Below are positions 18,469 through 27,240 of a stretch of 64,000 nucleotides of DNA, piece by piece. Both the position numbers and the translations under genes were made by a program. The notes under the pieces are model-generated. The model had not been told where the DNA came from. It saw only the letters and a list, made by a program, of their open reading frames with translations, and searched no databases. Source of the stretch: Phormidium tenue FACHB-1050 (lineage in GTDB: Bacteria > Cyanobacteriota > Cyanobacteriia > Pseudanabaenales > Pseudanabaenaceae); the NCBI RefSeq assembly GCF_014696925.1, contig NZ_JACJQY010000002.1:186001-250000 (forward strand). The letters are read 5' to 3'. Every line of letters begins with the position of its first letter. The first letter of the stretch is position 1.

Positions 18469-19491
18469 TTAATAAAATATCTTGACTAATCCATAGCTAA
18501 ATATAGAGATAAACAACCAAGAACCTGCACCTAAATATAAAGGTTTAAGTCCAGTTTCACGAAGCTGTTGTAACTTTGTTTCTAAACCCATTGCTGCCAT
18601 TGAGATTGTCAATAAGAACTTATTGATTTGCTCGATCGCATTTTTAAGCTCAGCTGGGAAAATATTTAGGCTATTGAGGATAATCAATAGAATGAAATAA
18701 AAAATAAACCAAGGAATTGCGATCGCAGTTGGTGATAGATGATTATAGTTTTGCTTACTCTGGGAATATAGATAACTAATGCCAAGAATGACAGGTGCTA
18801 ACCACAATACTCGTGATAATTTAGTAATACTCGCTAGTTCACCACTAATTGGACTGACTTGGTAACCTGCCGCCAAGACCTGCGCCACCTCATGTATTGA
18901 AGCTCCACACCAAATACCAAAGGTTTCAGGGGTCAGACTGAGCAAAGTTGGTAATAATGGATAGAGGAACATTGACAGAGTTCCAAATATGGTGACGATT
19001 GCTACGGCATAGGTGGTATCGCGATCGGAACTATGAGTAGCGCTACTAGTGGCAACCACGGCAGAAGCTCCACAAATGGAAGTCCCTGATGCGATCAAAT
19101 AGGTTAAGTTCTTGCTAACTCCTAATTGTTTTCCTAGCCAGTAGGTAAAGCCAAAGGTGCTAAATAATGTAAATATAATCAATCCAATTCCTTTGACTCC
19201 GATTGCCAAGACCTGCACAAAGCTGAGTTGCATTCCTAAGAGAATAATTGCAAATCGCAAAATCCGCTTCATGGAGAAGGTTACGCCCACTTGGCAATAA
19301 GCTGGCATTCCGATGATGTTGCGGAATAGAATGCCAAGCATAATCGCGATAATCAATGGACTAAACAGAGCAAATATTGGTAGATTTCGCAATAAATAGG
19401 CTATTCCCGCTAAAGCGATTGTTAGGTAAAGTCCATAGATATGTTGAGATAACCATTTCCAAACTTGAGAAGGTGAAGATGTATTCATCAT
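18469..19491 (-). CDS. YeiH family (UPF0324) putative sulfate exporter
   Basis: 340 residues with about ten membrane helices. Typical family segments are IIAIMLGILFRNIIG, ILLGMQLSF, the glycine-rich ASGTSICGASAVVA, the GIWCGASIHEVAQVLAAG block and AMGLETKL near the end. YeiH proteins are annotated as sulfate exporters, but experimental support is limited. It is directly coupled to the TauE/SafE gene (stop and start touch). A 15-bp inverted repeat lies just upstream of its ribosome site. It may be cotranscribed with, or separate from, the Mrp-HEAT-ferredoxin genes about 300 bases upstream. Confidence 0.87.
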   Translation of the reverse strand: MMNTSSPSQVWKWLSQHIYGLYLTIALAGIAYLLRNLPIFALFSPLIIAIMLGILFRNIIGMPAYCQVGVTFSMKRILRFAIILLGMQLSFVQVLAIGVKGIGLIIFTLFSTFGFTYWLGKQLGVSKNLTYLIASGTSICGASAVVATSSATHSSDRDTTYAVAIVTIFGTLSMFLYPLLPTLLSLTPETFGIWCGASIHEVAQVLAAGYQVSPISGELASITKLSRVLWLAPVILGISYLYSQSKQNYNHLSPTAIAIPWFIFYFILLIILNSLNIFPAELKNAIEQINKFLLTISMAAMGLETKLQQLRETGLKPLYLGAGSWLFISIFSYGLVKIFY

Positions 19492-19513
19492 TTTTCTCTA
19501 AAATATTGATGCT

Positions 19514-19551
19514 ATTGCTGGAATGGAATATGTCAGTTCCATTCCAGCAAT
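19514..19551. promoter_or_regulatory. Inverted repeat in the YeiH leader
   Basis: Perfect 15-bp arms, ATTGCTGGAATGGAA and TTCCATTCCAGCAAT, with 8 bases between, 22 bases upstream of the YeiH start on the minus strand. It has no T run on the coding strand after the stem, so an operator or leader stem is as likely as a terminator. Confidence 0.5.
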
Positions 19552-19583
19552 CAAAAAATCTTAAATATTTCAATTAGATCAAT

Positions 19584-19619
19584 CAATTTAAGAGCAATTT
19601 ATGAATTGCTCTTAAATTG
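19584..19619. repeat. 16-bp-arm palindrome
   Basis: Arms CAATTTAAGAGCAATT and complement with a TATG loop, in the 300-base gap between YeiH and Mrp genes. It may end Mrp transcription, but no strong T run is seen. Confidence 0.5.
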
Positions 19620-19791
19620 CCATAAGGTTGTTAAGATGATTTTGCGTAATTCCTAATTCAGTTATAAAAGCCTTCACTCCTAGTCCGTCTCCAACAGGAT
19701 CGGAAAAATTTGCATATTTTAAGGTGTTGATTTGGCTTGACTTTTTTCTATGGACAAAATGAAAGAAGCTAGAGGTAATGACAAATATAAC

Positions 19792-20901
19792 TTAGGAAAA
19801 CTGAACAATTTCAAGAAGGTGTTCGATGGGCTTACTTTCTGCAAAACTATTGTCAAGTGCGATCGCAATTTTGGTAAACACCTCTGCAACTGCCGAATGA
19901 GGATCGCTAAGAGTAAGCGGAGTGCCGATATCGCCACCTGTGCAGATTTTTGCATCAATGGGAACCTGTCCTAATAAGGGTGCTTGTAGTTCATCAGCAA
20001 GTTGTTGACCACCACCACTGCCAAAAATTGGATTTGGTGTTCCACAATGTCCACAGAGTAGGTAACTCATATTCTCGATAATACCGAGAACGGGAATGCC
20101 CACCCGACGGAACATGTGAATGCTGCGACGGACATCAGCAACAGCGACTTGCTGCGGAGTCGTGACCAAAATCACGCCACAGATCGGACTCTCTTGCACA
20201 ATCGTAATTTGAGCATCACCCGTGCCAGGGGGCAAATCAATCAAGAGATAGTCCAAGTCTCCCCATTCCACTTCTTGAATGAATTGGGTGATGATCTTAT
20301 GGAGTACTGGTCCCCGCCATGCAAGGGGATGATCGGGCGCGGCAAGTAACCCTACTGACATTACCTTAATCCCATGCGCTTCAAGAGGGATAAAGCGTTG
20401 ACCTGTAGGTGTGTCCATCACCTTTACATCCTCTTGAGCTAGTCCTAGCATCTGCGGCACATTGGGTCCATAGACATCAGCATCTAGTAAACCCACCTTG
20501 TTACCTTGCGATCGCAAAGCGGCGGCTAAATTTACGGCTGTTGTCGATTTGCCTACGCCACCCTTACCACTGGACACGGCGATCGTGGTACGAACTCCTG
20601 CGATCGTGCAAACCTCCACATAGGACTTTTTGCACCAATCTAGAGAGGATGACAAAAGCTCCATGATTTGAGCTTTGAGAGCAAATTGATGTTTACCCAC
20701 ATAGAGGCGCAGGTACACATAGTCATCAACAATTCGCAGATTTCGCACCATGCCCAAACTGACAATATCCATGTTCAGAATTGGCTCGATTACCGTTTTG
20801 AGCAGAGATTTTACCGCTAGCTCCTTGACCTCAACTTGAGGATCGGTCGGTGTTGGTACAGGGTGTTCTGCTCTTTGGAAGGGGGAAGCATGGTTAGGCA
20901 T
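19792..20901 (-). CDS. Mrp/NBP35 (ApbC)-family iron-sulfur carrier ATPase
   Basis: 369 residues from the ATG at 20901, which overlaps the HEAT gene stop by 8 bases. An N-terminal MIP18/DUF59-like region (about 25-110, VEPILNMDIVSLGMV) is followed by the deviant Walker A SSGKGGVGKSTT, GLLDADVYGPNVPQML, LLIDLPPGTGDAQ and the cluster-binding CxxC in LLCGHCG. Mrp proteins bind and pass 4Fe-4S clusters in the cytoplasm. Cotranscription with the ferredoxin and flavoprotein genes suggests that it matures their iron-sulfur cluster. A general housekeeping Mrp cannot be excluded. Confidence 0.93.
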   Translation of the reverse strand: MPNHASPFQRAEHPVPTPTDPQVEVKELAVKSLLKTVIEPILNMDIVSLGMVRNLRIVDDYVYLRLYVGKHQFALKAQIMELLSSSLDWCKKSYVEVCTIAGVRTTIAVSSGKGGVGKSTTAVNLAAALRSQGNKVGLLDADVYGPNVPQMLGLAQEDVKVMDTPTGQRFIPLEAHGIKVMSVGLLAAPDHPLAWRGPVLHKIITQFIQEVEWGDLDYLLIDLPPGTGDAQITIVQESPICGVILVTTPQQVAVADVRRSIHMFRRVGIPVLGIIENMSYLLCGHCGTPNPIFGSGGGQQLADELQAPLLGQVPIDAKICTGGDIGTPLTLSDPHSAVAEVFTKIAIALDNSFAESKPIEHLLEIVQFS

Positions 20902-21856
20902 TGGAAGTCTCTTGAATGCTATCTTGGATGCTTTGAATGGCGCGTTGGGCAAAGATACACACATCGCGATCAGGGTCATCAAGGGCTTGCTGTAAAGGTG
21001 TAAGCGCCACAGGATTATTTAAAATCCGCAACGCAATTACACCTTCACGGCGCACATCTGAATATTCATCGGTTAGAGCTTTGATAAATAGAGGCAAGGT
21101 GCGCTCGGCGGCGATTTTTTGTAAAGCTTGGAGGCTAAACTTGCGGACTTGCCAATGCTGATCTTCGGCGGACTTTTCCAAAGCGGCGATCGCATCGGGA
21201 TGAGCATGGGTAGTTAGAGACTTTGCCACATTGCGGCGTACTTCCCAATCTGGATCATCGGTAACAGCTTTGCAGAGAATGGGTACAACTTCGGCATCCG
21301 CTAAATGCCCAAGGGTTAGAGCCGCCGCCCGACGGACTGTTGCTTCAGGATCGGACATCAACGCGAGGGCAGGCTCACAGCGCTCCACCTGATTTAAGTA
21401 TCTGAGGGTGGTGATGGCTGCTTCCCGTAATTCTGGCAAGGTTGAGTCAAAGAATGGCATCACATAGGGTAAGCACTGAGCATCATGAATCTTCCGCAAT
21501 AGAAACAGAATATTCAGTTGAAGATTGATGTCATCGCGCAATAGTGCATCTAGCAATAGCAACAGATGATCGGGCGCAACCAATTCTCCTAAAGCAGATC
21601 TTGCTTCTTCGCGAATATCTTCTACTGGTGAGGCAAGACATTCGACTAGTGCTGGTACTGCCGCAGGGTTAGCGAGTTCCCATAAGGTGGTAACTGCCAA
21701 CTTTTGGACGAGGGGGCTTTCATCCTTGACGGCTTCAAGTAACGGCGCGAAGATTTCTTCATCACCGATATGTTGTAAGCTTTTAACTGCTACGAGGCGA
21801 TCATCCACATTCGGCGATCGCAACATTTCTAACCATTGATCCATTTCACTATCCAT
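20894..21856 (-). CDS. HEAT-repeat (PBS-lyase type) protein
   Basis: 320 residues from the ATG at 21856, preceded by GGGAGG. The whole protein is made of about nine helical HEAT/PBS-lyase repeats of roughly 31 residues (for example DDRLVAVKSLQHIGDEEIFA, SPVEDIREEARSALGELV, DPEATVRRAAALTLGHLA). No catalytic residues are evident and there is no cofactor motif. It lies 14 bases after the ferredoxin gene and overlaps Mrp, so it is part of the same transcript. It may hold the flavoprotein-ferredoxin complex together or help cluster delivery; related repeats in cyanobacteria also act on phycobilin attachment, but no phycobiliprotein lies here. Confidence 0.85.
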   Translation of the reverse strand: MDSEMDQWLEMLRSPNVDDRLVAVKSLQHIGDEEIFAPLLEAVKDESPLVQKLAVTTLWELANPAAVPALVECLASPVEDIREEARSALGELVAPDHLLLLLDALLRDDINLQLNILFLLRKIHDAQCLPYVMPFFDSTLPELREAAITTLRYLNQVERCEPALALMSDPEATVRRAAALTLGHLADAEVVPILCKAVTDDPDWEVRRNVAKSLTTHAHPDAIAALEKSAEDQHWQVRKFSLQALQKIAAERTLPLFIKALTDEYSDVRREGVIALRILNNPVALTPLQQALDDPDRDVCIFAQRAIQSIQDSIQETSNA

Positions 21857-21870
21857 GATGCGTGCCTCCC

Positions 21871-22098
21871 TTAGCGTAATAAGAATGGAATTTGGACGGT
21901 GATCGCATTGGTTGGACATTCCTTTTCGCAAGGAAGACAAAACCAACACTCATCGTATTTCATATAGGCTTTACCCGTTTCAGGGTTTTTCGCCAATACA
22001 TCAAGGGGGCAAACTTCAATACAAGCCACACACTTTTCCAAGCATTTAGACTCATCGACGATTACAGGTACGTCAACTCGTTGAGTGGTTAAAGCCAT
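21871..22098 (-). CDS. AprB-like 2x[4Fe-4S] ferredoxin
   Basis: 75 residues. Two cluster motifs are visible: CLEKCVACIEVCP (C-x3-C-x2-C-x3-CP, one residue longer than usual at the first spacing) and CWFCLPCEKECP. The pair CxxxC...CWFC followed by CPTNAI resembles the electron-transfer core of the beta subunit of APS reductase without its C-terminal tail. It lies 85 bases after the flavoprotein gene and 14 before the HEAT gene. It probably carries electrons to or from the flavin of the neighbouring AprA-like subunit; the direction is unknown. Confidence 0.88.
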   Translation of the reverse strand: MALTTQRVDVPVIVDESKCLEKCVACIEVCPLDVLAKNPETGKAYMKYDECWFCLPCEKECPTNAITVQIPFLLR

Positions 22099-22183
22099 AA
22101 TGATTTCTGATACTCCAAACTTTGCATATTGTGAACAAACCTTTGTGGATAAGGCTGAGATGTAATTTTAATTATGATTTTAA

Positions 22184-23887
22184 TTAACGCACAGCCACAT
22201 CATAAACTTCTGTTTCAACATTCACATCTACAATGTAAGGCTCAATCGGACGCTTGAATAGCACCATCTGATCAGATTCATCCTTTTTGAGATGCACATG
22301 GCAGAACCATTCTTCATTATTCTTTTCAGGATAATCGACGCGATAGTGATACAGACCCCAGCGGCTTTCTTTGCGAAAGAGTGACGCTCTCGCAGCCATT
22401 TCTGCACAATCGCGAATGAAGTGAACCTCCATGCAACGCATCAGTTCGTGGGGATCTTGTGCGCCCATTTGATCGAGGCTAGAGTGGTAATTCACGAAGT
22501 TGCTCAAGCCAATTTCCATGCGGTTAGCCGACTTGGGGGGCTGGAGATAGTCATTGACCAAGCGGCGCAACTTGTACTCAACTTGAGTATGGGGAATACC
22601 ATTAGGGCGATCGAGTGGCGCATAGATGCGGGCTTTCTCATTTGCTACAAATTCAGGATCGGGATCGAGATGTTCTAAACCTTGGACATATTCCACGGCG
22701 TTCTCACCAGCGATGCGCCCAAAGACAAAGGCTCCAATCATGTAGTTATGGGGAACACTTGCCATGTCACCAGCAGCATACAGCCCTTTAATGGAGGTTT
22801 CAGCTTTCTCATTGACCCATACGCCCGATGCGCTGTGACCACTACAGAGACCAATTTCGGAAATGTTCATTTCCACGCCCTTGGTGCGATAGTTCTCGCC
22901 GCGCCCTTGGTGGAATCTACCACGGCTAGGACGTTCATTTGCCCAGAGAATTGATTCGATTTCCGCGATCGTATTCTCGTCCAAGTGCGTCATTTTAAGC
23001 TGAATTGGACCTTTGCCAGAGTTCAATTCTTTCCAAACCTCTAGCATCATTTGTCCACTCCAATAGTCACAGCTAATGAAGCGGTTGCCTTCTGCGTTGG
23101 CAGTGTAACCACCAAAGGGACTAGCAACATAGGCACAGGCGGGTCCATTGTAATCCTTCATTAAAGGATTGATTTGAAAGCACTCAATGTTACTCAGTTC
23201 TGCACCTGCATGGTATGCCATCGAGTAGCCATCACCTGCATTGGTTGGGTTTTCGTAGGTTCCATAGAGATAACCAGAGGCAGGTAGACCCAATCTGCCA
23301 CAGGCTCCTGTGCAGAGAATCACAGCTTTAGCTTGGATGACTACAAAATCACCATTGCGAACATCAAAACCAATTGCCCCGATCGCTCGACCATCTTTAA
23401 CCAATACACGGGTTGCCATGACCCGATTGGTCACTCTTGCCTTATGGCGTTTGACCTGACGCGCCAAAATCGTTTTGAGATCCTTACCCTCTGGCATTGG
23501 CAATACATATTTACCAACTCGGTGTACCTGTTTGAGGTCGTAATCTCCCTGCGTATCCTTTTGAAACTTTACGCCCCATTGCTCAAGTTCTTGAATCACC
23601 GAAAAGCCGAGTTTACCAGTCTGATAGACAGCATTTTGGTTGAGAATGCCATCATTGGCGATCGTGATTTCACGGACGTATTGCTCTGGAGTGGAATTTC
23701 CGGGGATAACTGCCGTATTAACACCATCCATACCCATGGCGATCGCGCCGCTACGACGAATATTGGCTTTCTCTAGCACCAGAACATCGCCATCTGGATT
23801 GGCTTGTTTGGCTTTGATGGCTGCCATCGTTCCTGCTGTACCACCACCAATCACCAAAACATCTGTCTTGAGCCATTGAGTATTCAA
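22184..23887 (-). CDS. AprA-like FAD-dependent oxidoreductase (fumarate reductase/APS reductase superfamily)
   Basis: 567 residues. I chose the TTG at 23887 because GAGGAGG stands 8 bases upstream; the ATG at 23959 has no ribosome site. The FAD fold is VLVIGGGTAGTMAAI with RSGAIAMGMDGVNTA, and GLYAAGDMASVPHN closes the flavin domain. The C-terminal block LFRKESRWGLYHYRVDYPEK is strongly like APS reductase alpha. As I recall the archaeal enzyme, its substrate segment EHRFIPFRF is ECFQINPLM here, losing both arginines, while the Asn of VNT and His of GHSASG remain. It probably acts with the adjacent ferredoxin on an oxidised sulfur or related compound; the substrate is unknown and is unlikely to be APS. 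Confidence 0.85.
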   Translation of the reverse strand: MNTQWLKTDVLVIGGGTAGTMAAIKAKQANPDGDVLVLEKANIRRSGAIAMGMDGVNTAVIPGNSTPEQYVREITIANDGILNQNAVYQTGKLGFSVIQELEQWGVKFQKDTQGDYDLKQVHRVGKYVLPMPEGKDLKTILARQVKRHKARVTNRVMATRVLVKDGRAIGAIGFDVRNGDFVVIQAKAVILCTGACGRLGLPASGYLYGTYENPTNAGDGYSMAYHAGAELSNIECFQINPLMKDYNGPACAYVASPFGGYTANAEGNRFISCDYWSGQMMLEVWKELNSGKGPIQLKMTHLDENTIAEIESILWANERPSRGRFHQGRGENYRTKGVEMNISEIGLCSGHSASGVWVNEKAETSIKGLYAAGDMASVPHNYMIGAFVFGRIAGENAVEYVQGLEHLDPDPEFVANEKARIYAPLDRPNGIPHTQVEYKLRRLVNDYLQPPKSANRMEIGLSNFVNYHSSLDQMGAQDPHELMRCMEVHFIRDCAEMAARASLFRKESRWGLYHYRVDYPEKNNEEWFCHVHLKKDESDQMVLFKRPIEPYIVDVNVETEVYDVAVR

Positions 23888-24042
23888 TTTGAAATCCTCC
23901 TCGTTTCTAAAGAAAGTCGAACCTGAATCATGGGAAAAATCACTTGAATATTTGTTCATAAAATGTTGCTAACAATACAGACAAAATGACTGCAAGCGAA
24001 TTTTAGAGAACTATGTTCATTGAGATCTATTTAATCCCTTTC

Positions 24043-24076
24043 AGAAATGCAACAATACAGTTTGTGTTGCATTTCT
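24043..24076. promoter_or_regulatory. Inverted repeat between the AprA-like and LysR genes (candidate operator)
   Basis: Perfect 12-bp arms AGAAATGCAACA and TGTTGCATTTCT with 10 bases between, in the 320-base divergent gap. The segment AACAATACAG at its left arm is repeated at 23968-23977. The position fits binding by the divergently encoded LysR protein, but there is no direct proof. Confidence 0.55.
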
Positions 24077-24211
24077 TGACTTCATTATGCAATGGATTTC
24101 AGGGTTAGTTTATCGAGGTATTTTATAGACTGATAAATTCATTGAATCAATAGAATGTACCATTAGGTAAAATCATTACAGATAGATCATCCTACTTTTG
24201 TTGTAACTACC

Positions 24212-26218
24212 ATGGAAGTTTATCAAATCCGTGTATTTCTTGAAGTGGCTCGGCATTTAAGTTTTACGGAGGCATCTGATGTTTTAAACCTTACGCAACC
24301 AGCAGTTAGCGCTAAAATCAAATCTCTAGAAATGGAGTTGGGTACTCCATTATTTCATCGACTGGGGCGCAAAATCCAGCTTACAGATGTGGGAGAATTC
24401 CTTCTTGAAAATGGTCCTAAACTAATCGATCTAGAAAACGATTTATTGCAGGAAATTGAGCATATAAAAAAGGGTAAATCTGGAATAATTAAAATTGGTT
24501 GTACTTCAGAAATAGGTAATGGATGGCTGCCAACAAAACTATTTGCGTACCGACAAAAGTATCCAAATTTACAAATTCAATGTAATATTTTTGATTCTGT
24601 CGAGTTGTTATATCGGAGCATCATTAATAATGAGATTGATATTGGCTTCTCCGATATTAATTTTGCCGATGTTGCCGAAATTTCTTCGATCTCAATTGCA
24701 TCGATCCGCTACTCGCTGTTTGTGTCTGCTCATCACCCCCTCGCCCACAAAAAGTGGCTTAGCCTTAGCGATTTAAAGCATCATCCTTGGGTGTTAATGA
24801 ATTCTGAAGCCCCTAGCCGTAAGGTTTTGGAATCACGCTTGACAGAAATTGGGCTATCTCTTAGCGATTTTTCTAATGTGGAAACCGTAGACACATCAAG
24901 CCTCATGCGAACCTATATGACTCAAGGAGCATATTTGGGCTTTGCTTCTAATTTGGAATTTCAGTTGGAATGTCAAGCGGGAAATTTGGTCGCGATTTCT
25001 TTGCAAGAATTTGCTTTGTCAGGCAGTATCTTTTTGCTAACTCCTAAGGGAATTAACGAGATTAATGACTTAAATGATCATAAATTACCTAAATTGTCAC
25101 GGGGGACTGTAGATCTCACACCTACACAAAAATTAGTAAAATTACTTCAAGAACATCAACATCAACAAGTAGATGTCAATACTAATGTTAATAATGCGAT
25201 GCAAATGCGATCACCTAGTTTTGCACTACGTACCGCTAATAGCAATCGACCTGAAACGCTCACCCTCTCGATTGGTATTCAAAATGGCACAATTCCCTCG
25301 GTGACGGCAGGATTAATTATTCAGCGTTTGCAGTTGCTGTCTCATTTTTTACCCAAAGATGGTCGCTACAGTGGCATCCAGTTTCAGATTGAATGGCAAA
25401 ATTTTGCGACGGGTTCACCAATTGTGACGGGGCTAGATTCTGGAACATTGAATATTGGCATTTTGGGGGACTATCCATTACTACTGAGTGCTTTGCCAAA
25501 TCCTGAGACAGCGCAGTACAACACTCGTTTAGTCAGCTTTGTGTCTAGTAATCCCGATGGTTCTGGCAATGCCTTCATCGTGCCACATCAATCAAAAGTA
25601 GAAACAATCGCCGATTTGCGGGGGCAAAATATTGCTGTGCCATTACGGTCTTCGGCACATGGCATGGTGATGAGATCGCTCCAAGCGGCAAACCTACTGG
25701 ATCAGGTGGAACTCATCTCCCTTGAGCATATCCAAGCGATTCGGGGCTTTAACTTTCCCCTGCATTTAGCCGATAGCTATGCTCATTTCGCACCTTTCCA
25801 TGATGTCGCTTGCCGTTGTGGAAAATTTCGCTATCTCGCTGATGGCAATCTCGATATTCTGCCATCCTTTTATGGTGTTGTTGTTAATCATGACCTTGCC
25901 GATCGCTATCCTGAAGTGGTGATTGCCTATTTACAATCCCTTAAGGCTGCCCAATATTGGTATGACAATACGCCTTCGGCTCCTGCTCAGGTTGCCCAAT
26001 GGACTCGTTTAGACCTAGATTTAGTAACCGAGATCCTCAATGGTTCTTACCAGCCCGAACAAACGGCTCGTTTCTTTTCGGAAACTGTAATTCGTCCCGA
26101 CTGGCTGAAACTACACATTGACCACTTGAGCAAGATTCCTAATAACGAAAACCTCACCAAAATTAATCTTGATCGCTGGATTCAGCCAGAATTTCTTAAG
26201 CAAACCTACCACTCTTGA
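24212..26218 (+). CDS. LysR regulator fused to a sulfonate-type substrate-binding domain
   Basis: 668 residues, about twice the usual LysR length. Residues 1-60 are the LysR winged helix (FLEVARHLSFTEASDVLNL-TQPAVS). About 90-300 form the normal LysR effector domain (GIIKIGCTSEIG onwards). Residues about 350-640 form a second periplasmic-binding-type domain (LDSGTLNIGILGDYPLL, IADLRGQNIAVPLRSSAHGM, PSFYGVVVN, EVVIAYLQSLKAAQ) with clear similarity to the binding protein at 29143-30612 (IADLRGKQVSVPFGSAAHGM, TFHGVVV, ELVVAYLKALLEA). It has no signal peptide, so the extra domain is cytoplasmic. It likely controls the divergent AprA-like operon and perhaps the importer, sensing the imported ligand. 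Confidence 0.88.
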   Translation: MEVYQIRVFLEVARHLSFTEASDVLNLTQPAVSAKIKSLEMELGTPLFHRLGRKIQLTDVGEFLLENGPKLIDLENDLLQEIEHIKKGKSGIIKIGCTSEIGNGWLPTKLFAYRQKYPNLQIQCNIFDSVELLYRSIINNEIDIGFSDINFADVAEISSISIASIRYSLFVSAHHPLAHKKWLSLSDLKHHPWVLMNSEAPSRKVLESRLTEIGLSLSDFSNVETVDTSSLMRTYMTQGAYLGFASNLEFQLECQAGNLVAISLQEFALSGSIFLLTPKGINEINDLNDHKLPKLSRGTVDLTPTQKLVKLLQEHQHQQVDVNTNVNNAMQMRSPSFALRTANSNRPETLTLSIGIQNGTIPSVTAGLIIQRLQLLSHFLPKDGRYSGIQFQIEWQNFATGSPIVTGLDSGTLNIGILGDYPLLLSALPNPETAQYNTRLVSFVSSNPDGSGNAFIVPHQSKVETIADLRGQNIAVPLRSSAHGMVMRSLQAANLLDQVELISLEHIQAIRGFNFPLHLADSYAHFAPFHDVACRCGKFRYLADGNLDILPSFYGVVVNHDLADRYPEVVIAYLQSLKAAQYWYDNTPSAPAQVAQWTRLDLDLVTEILNGSYQPEQTARFFSETVIRPDWLKLHIDHLSKIPNNENLTKINLDRWIQPEFLKQTYHS

Positions 26219-26262
26219 TAGTAAGGAAATGACAGAGCTTCGCGCTATCATTTCCTTACTAT
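26218..26262 (+). terminator. Hairpin terminator of the LysR fusion gene
   Basis: Arms ATAGTAAGGAAATGA and TCATTTCCTTACTAT, followed by ATTTTAAG. The arm begins at the last base of the stop codon. Confidence 0.75.
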
Positions 26263-26273
26263 TTTAAGTCTGT

Positions 26274-26378
26274 AATACCAATTCTCGAAACTGTTGTCAC
26301 ACTTTTGTGAATTAAAAGCCAAACCCAGTAAGGGTTTTAAAAACATAAAATGGTATAGCCATTTTGTGTTTTGGTATA
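26274..26378 (+). repeat. Family A three-hairpin repeat, copy 2
   Basis: Begins TACCAATTCTCGAAA, contains AAACCCAGTAAGGGTTT and ends with a CATAAAATGGTATAGCCATT stem and TTTTGGTAT. The outer stem is partly decayed compared with copy 3. Confidence 0.8.
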
Positions 26379-26440
26379 ATTGAATATACTGCTCTTGTTG
26401 TTATCAAGAAATGAAAAACAGACACTTTGCTCCCCTGTTT

Positions 26441-27070
26441 TTATGTAAGAACGATATAGCGATCGCGATCGACTTTTAACCATCCTTCATCTTGTAATAA
26501 CTTCATGGCTCTAGTGACTGTGACACGGGTGCTGCTAATGGCACTAGCAAGGTGCTGGTGCGTAAAACGTACAGTCAGGCGAGTTCCACCATCAACAGGA
26601 ATGCCAACTTCCTGCTTGAGCAGAAGTAGGATTTGGCGGAGACGCTCTTCTACCCGTTTGTTACTAACTAGCGCTAGCATAGCTTCCGTTTGCTGAAGAC
26701 GACGATTGAGATGTTGCAAAATGCCATGATAAAGTTGCGGCGATTGTTCTAGCTCAATCAAGGTAAACTGTATCAAATCAACATCTGATAATGAAATCGC
26801 TTGATAAGGTTCTAGATTAGTTAATGGTAAGCCAAAGGGCATAGCTTGCATTGCTAAGCCAACCAAAACTTCATCACCTGATGGATGCAAGGTATTTAGT
26901 TGCACAACACCACGACAAACCACCCAAACTTCATGAGGATACATGGGAATAATTTGTCCCCTCTTGTAAGTGTGCATGGTGTGACCACGATAAATTTCTT
27001 CGAGCGATCGCCGCCAATCGGTTATAGAATTTGTGTAATTAAGATCAAAGCTTGAAAACGTATATGCCAT
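26441..27070 (-). CDS. Crp/Fnr family transcription regulator
   Basis: 209 residues. A beta-roll domain (about 35-115, GQIIPMYPHEVWVVCRGVVQL) is followed by a long dimer helix and a C-terminal winged helix, FTHQHLASAISSTRVTVTRAMKLL. The usual cAMP-contacting arginine-serine pocket of Crp is not evident, so the effector is unclear. It lies 171 bases downstream of the ABC ATPase gene on the same strand, at the edge of the sulfur-related region; whether it controls that region is inference. It resembles NtcA-like cyanobacterial regulators in the helix-turn-helix, but its overall sequence is different. Confidence 0.88.
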   Translation of the reverse strand: MAYTFSSFDLNYTNSITDWRRSLEEIYRGHTMHTYKRGQIIPMYPHEVWVVCRGVVQLNTLHPSGDEVLVGLAMQAMPFGLPLTNLEPYQAISLSDVDLIQFTLIELEQSPQLYHGILQHLNRRLQQTEAMLALVSNKRVEERLRQILLLLKQEVGIPVDGGTRLTVRFTHQHLASAISSTRVTVTRAMKLLQDEGWLKVDRDRYIVLT

Positions 27071-27240
27071 AAAATCGTAAGGTACAAATAGACCTGTGGG
27101 GGTATAAGCTCAAGAAGTCTTTTAGTCCAATCTAGGACTATCAACTATTTTAGATTGGAAGCCTTAAAGGTTACTCTGAGTATAGATTTTAGTAATTCTA
27201 TCCATTGTTTCCCAACAGAGTTAATATTCAAATTAGCCAA

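Noticed and set aside
22184-23887. Annotation as succinate dehydrogenase/fumarate reductase or as true dissimilatory APS reductase
   Set aside because: The C-terminal block is APS-reductase-like rather than SdhA-like, but the substrate arginines and the sat/qmo partners are missing.
23888-23959. ATG 23959 as start of the AprA-like protein
   Set aside because: The extra 24 residues lack a ribosome site, while GAGGAGG is correctly placed before the TTG at 23887.
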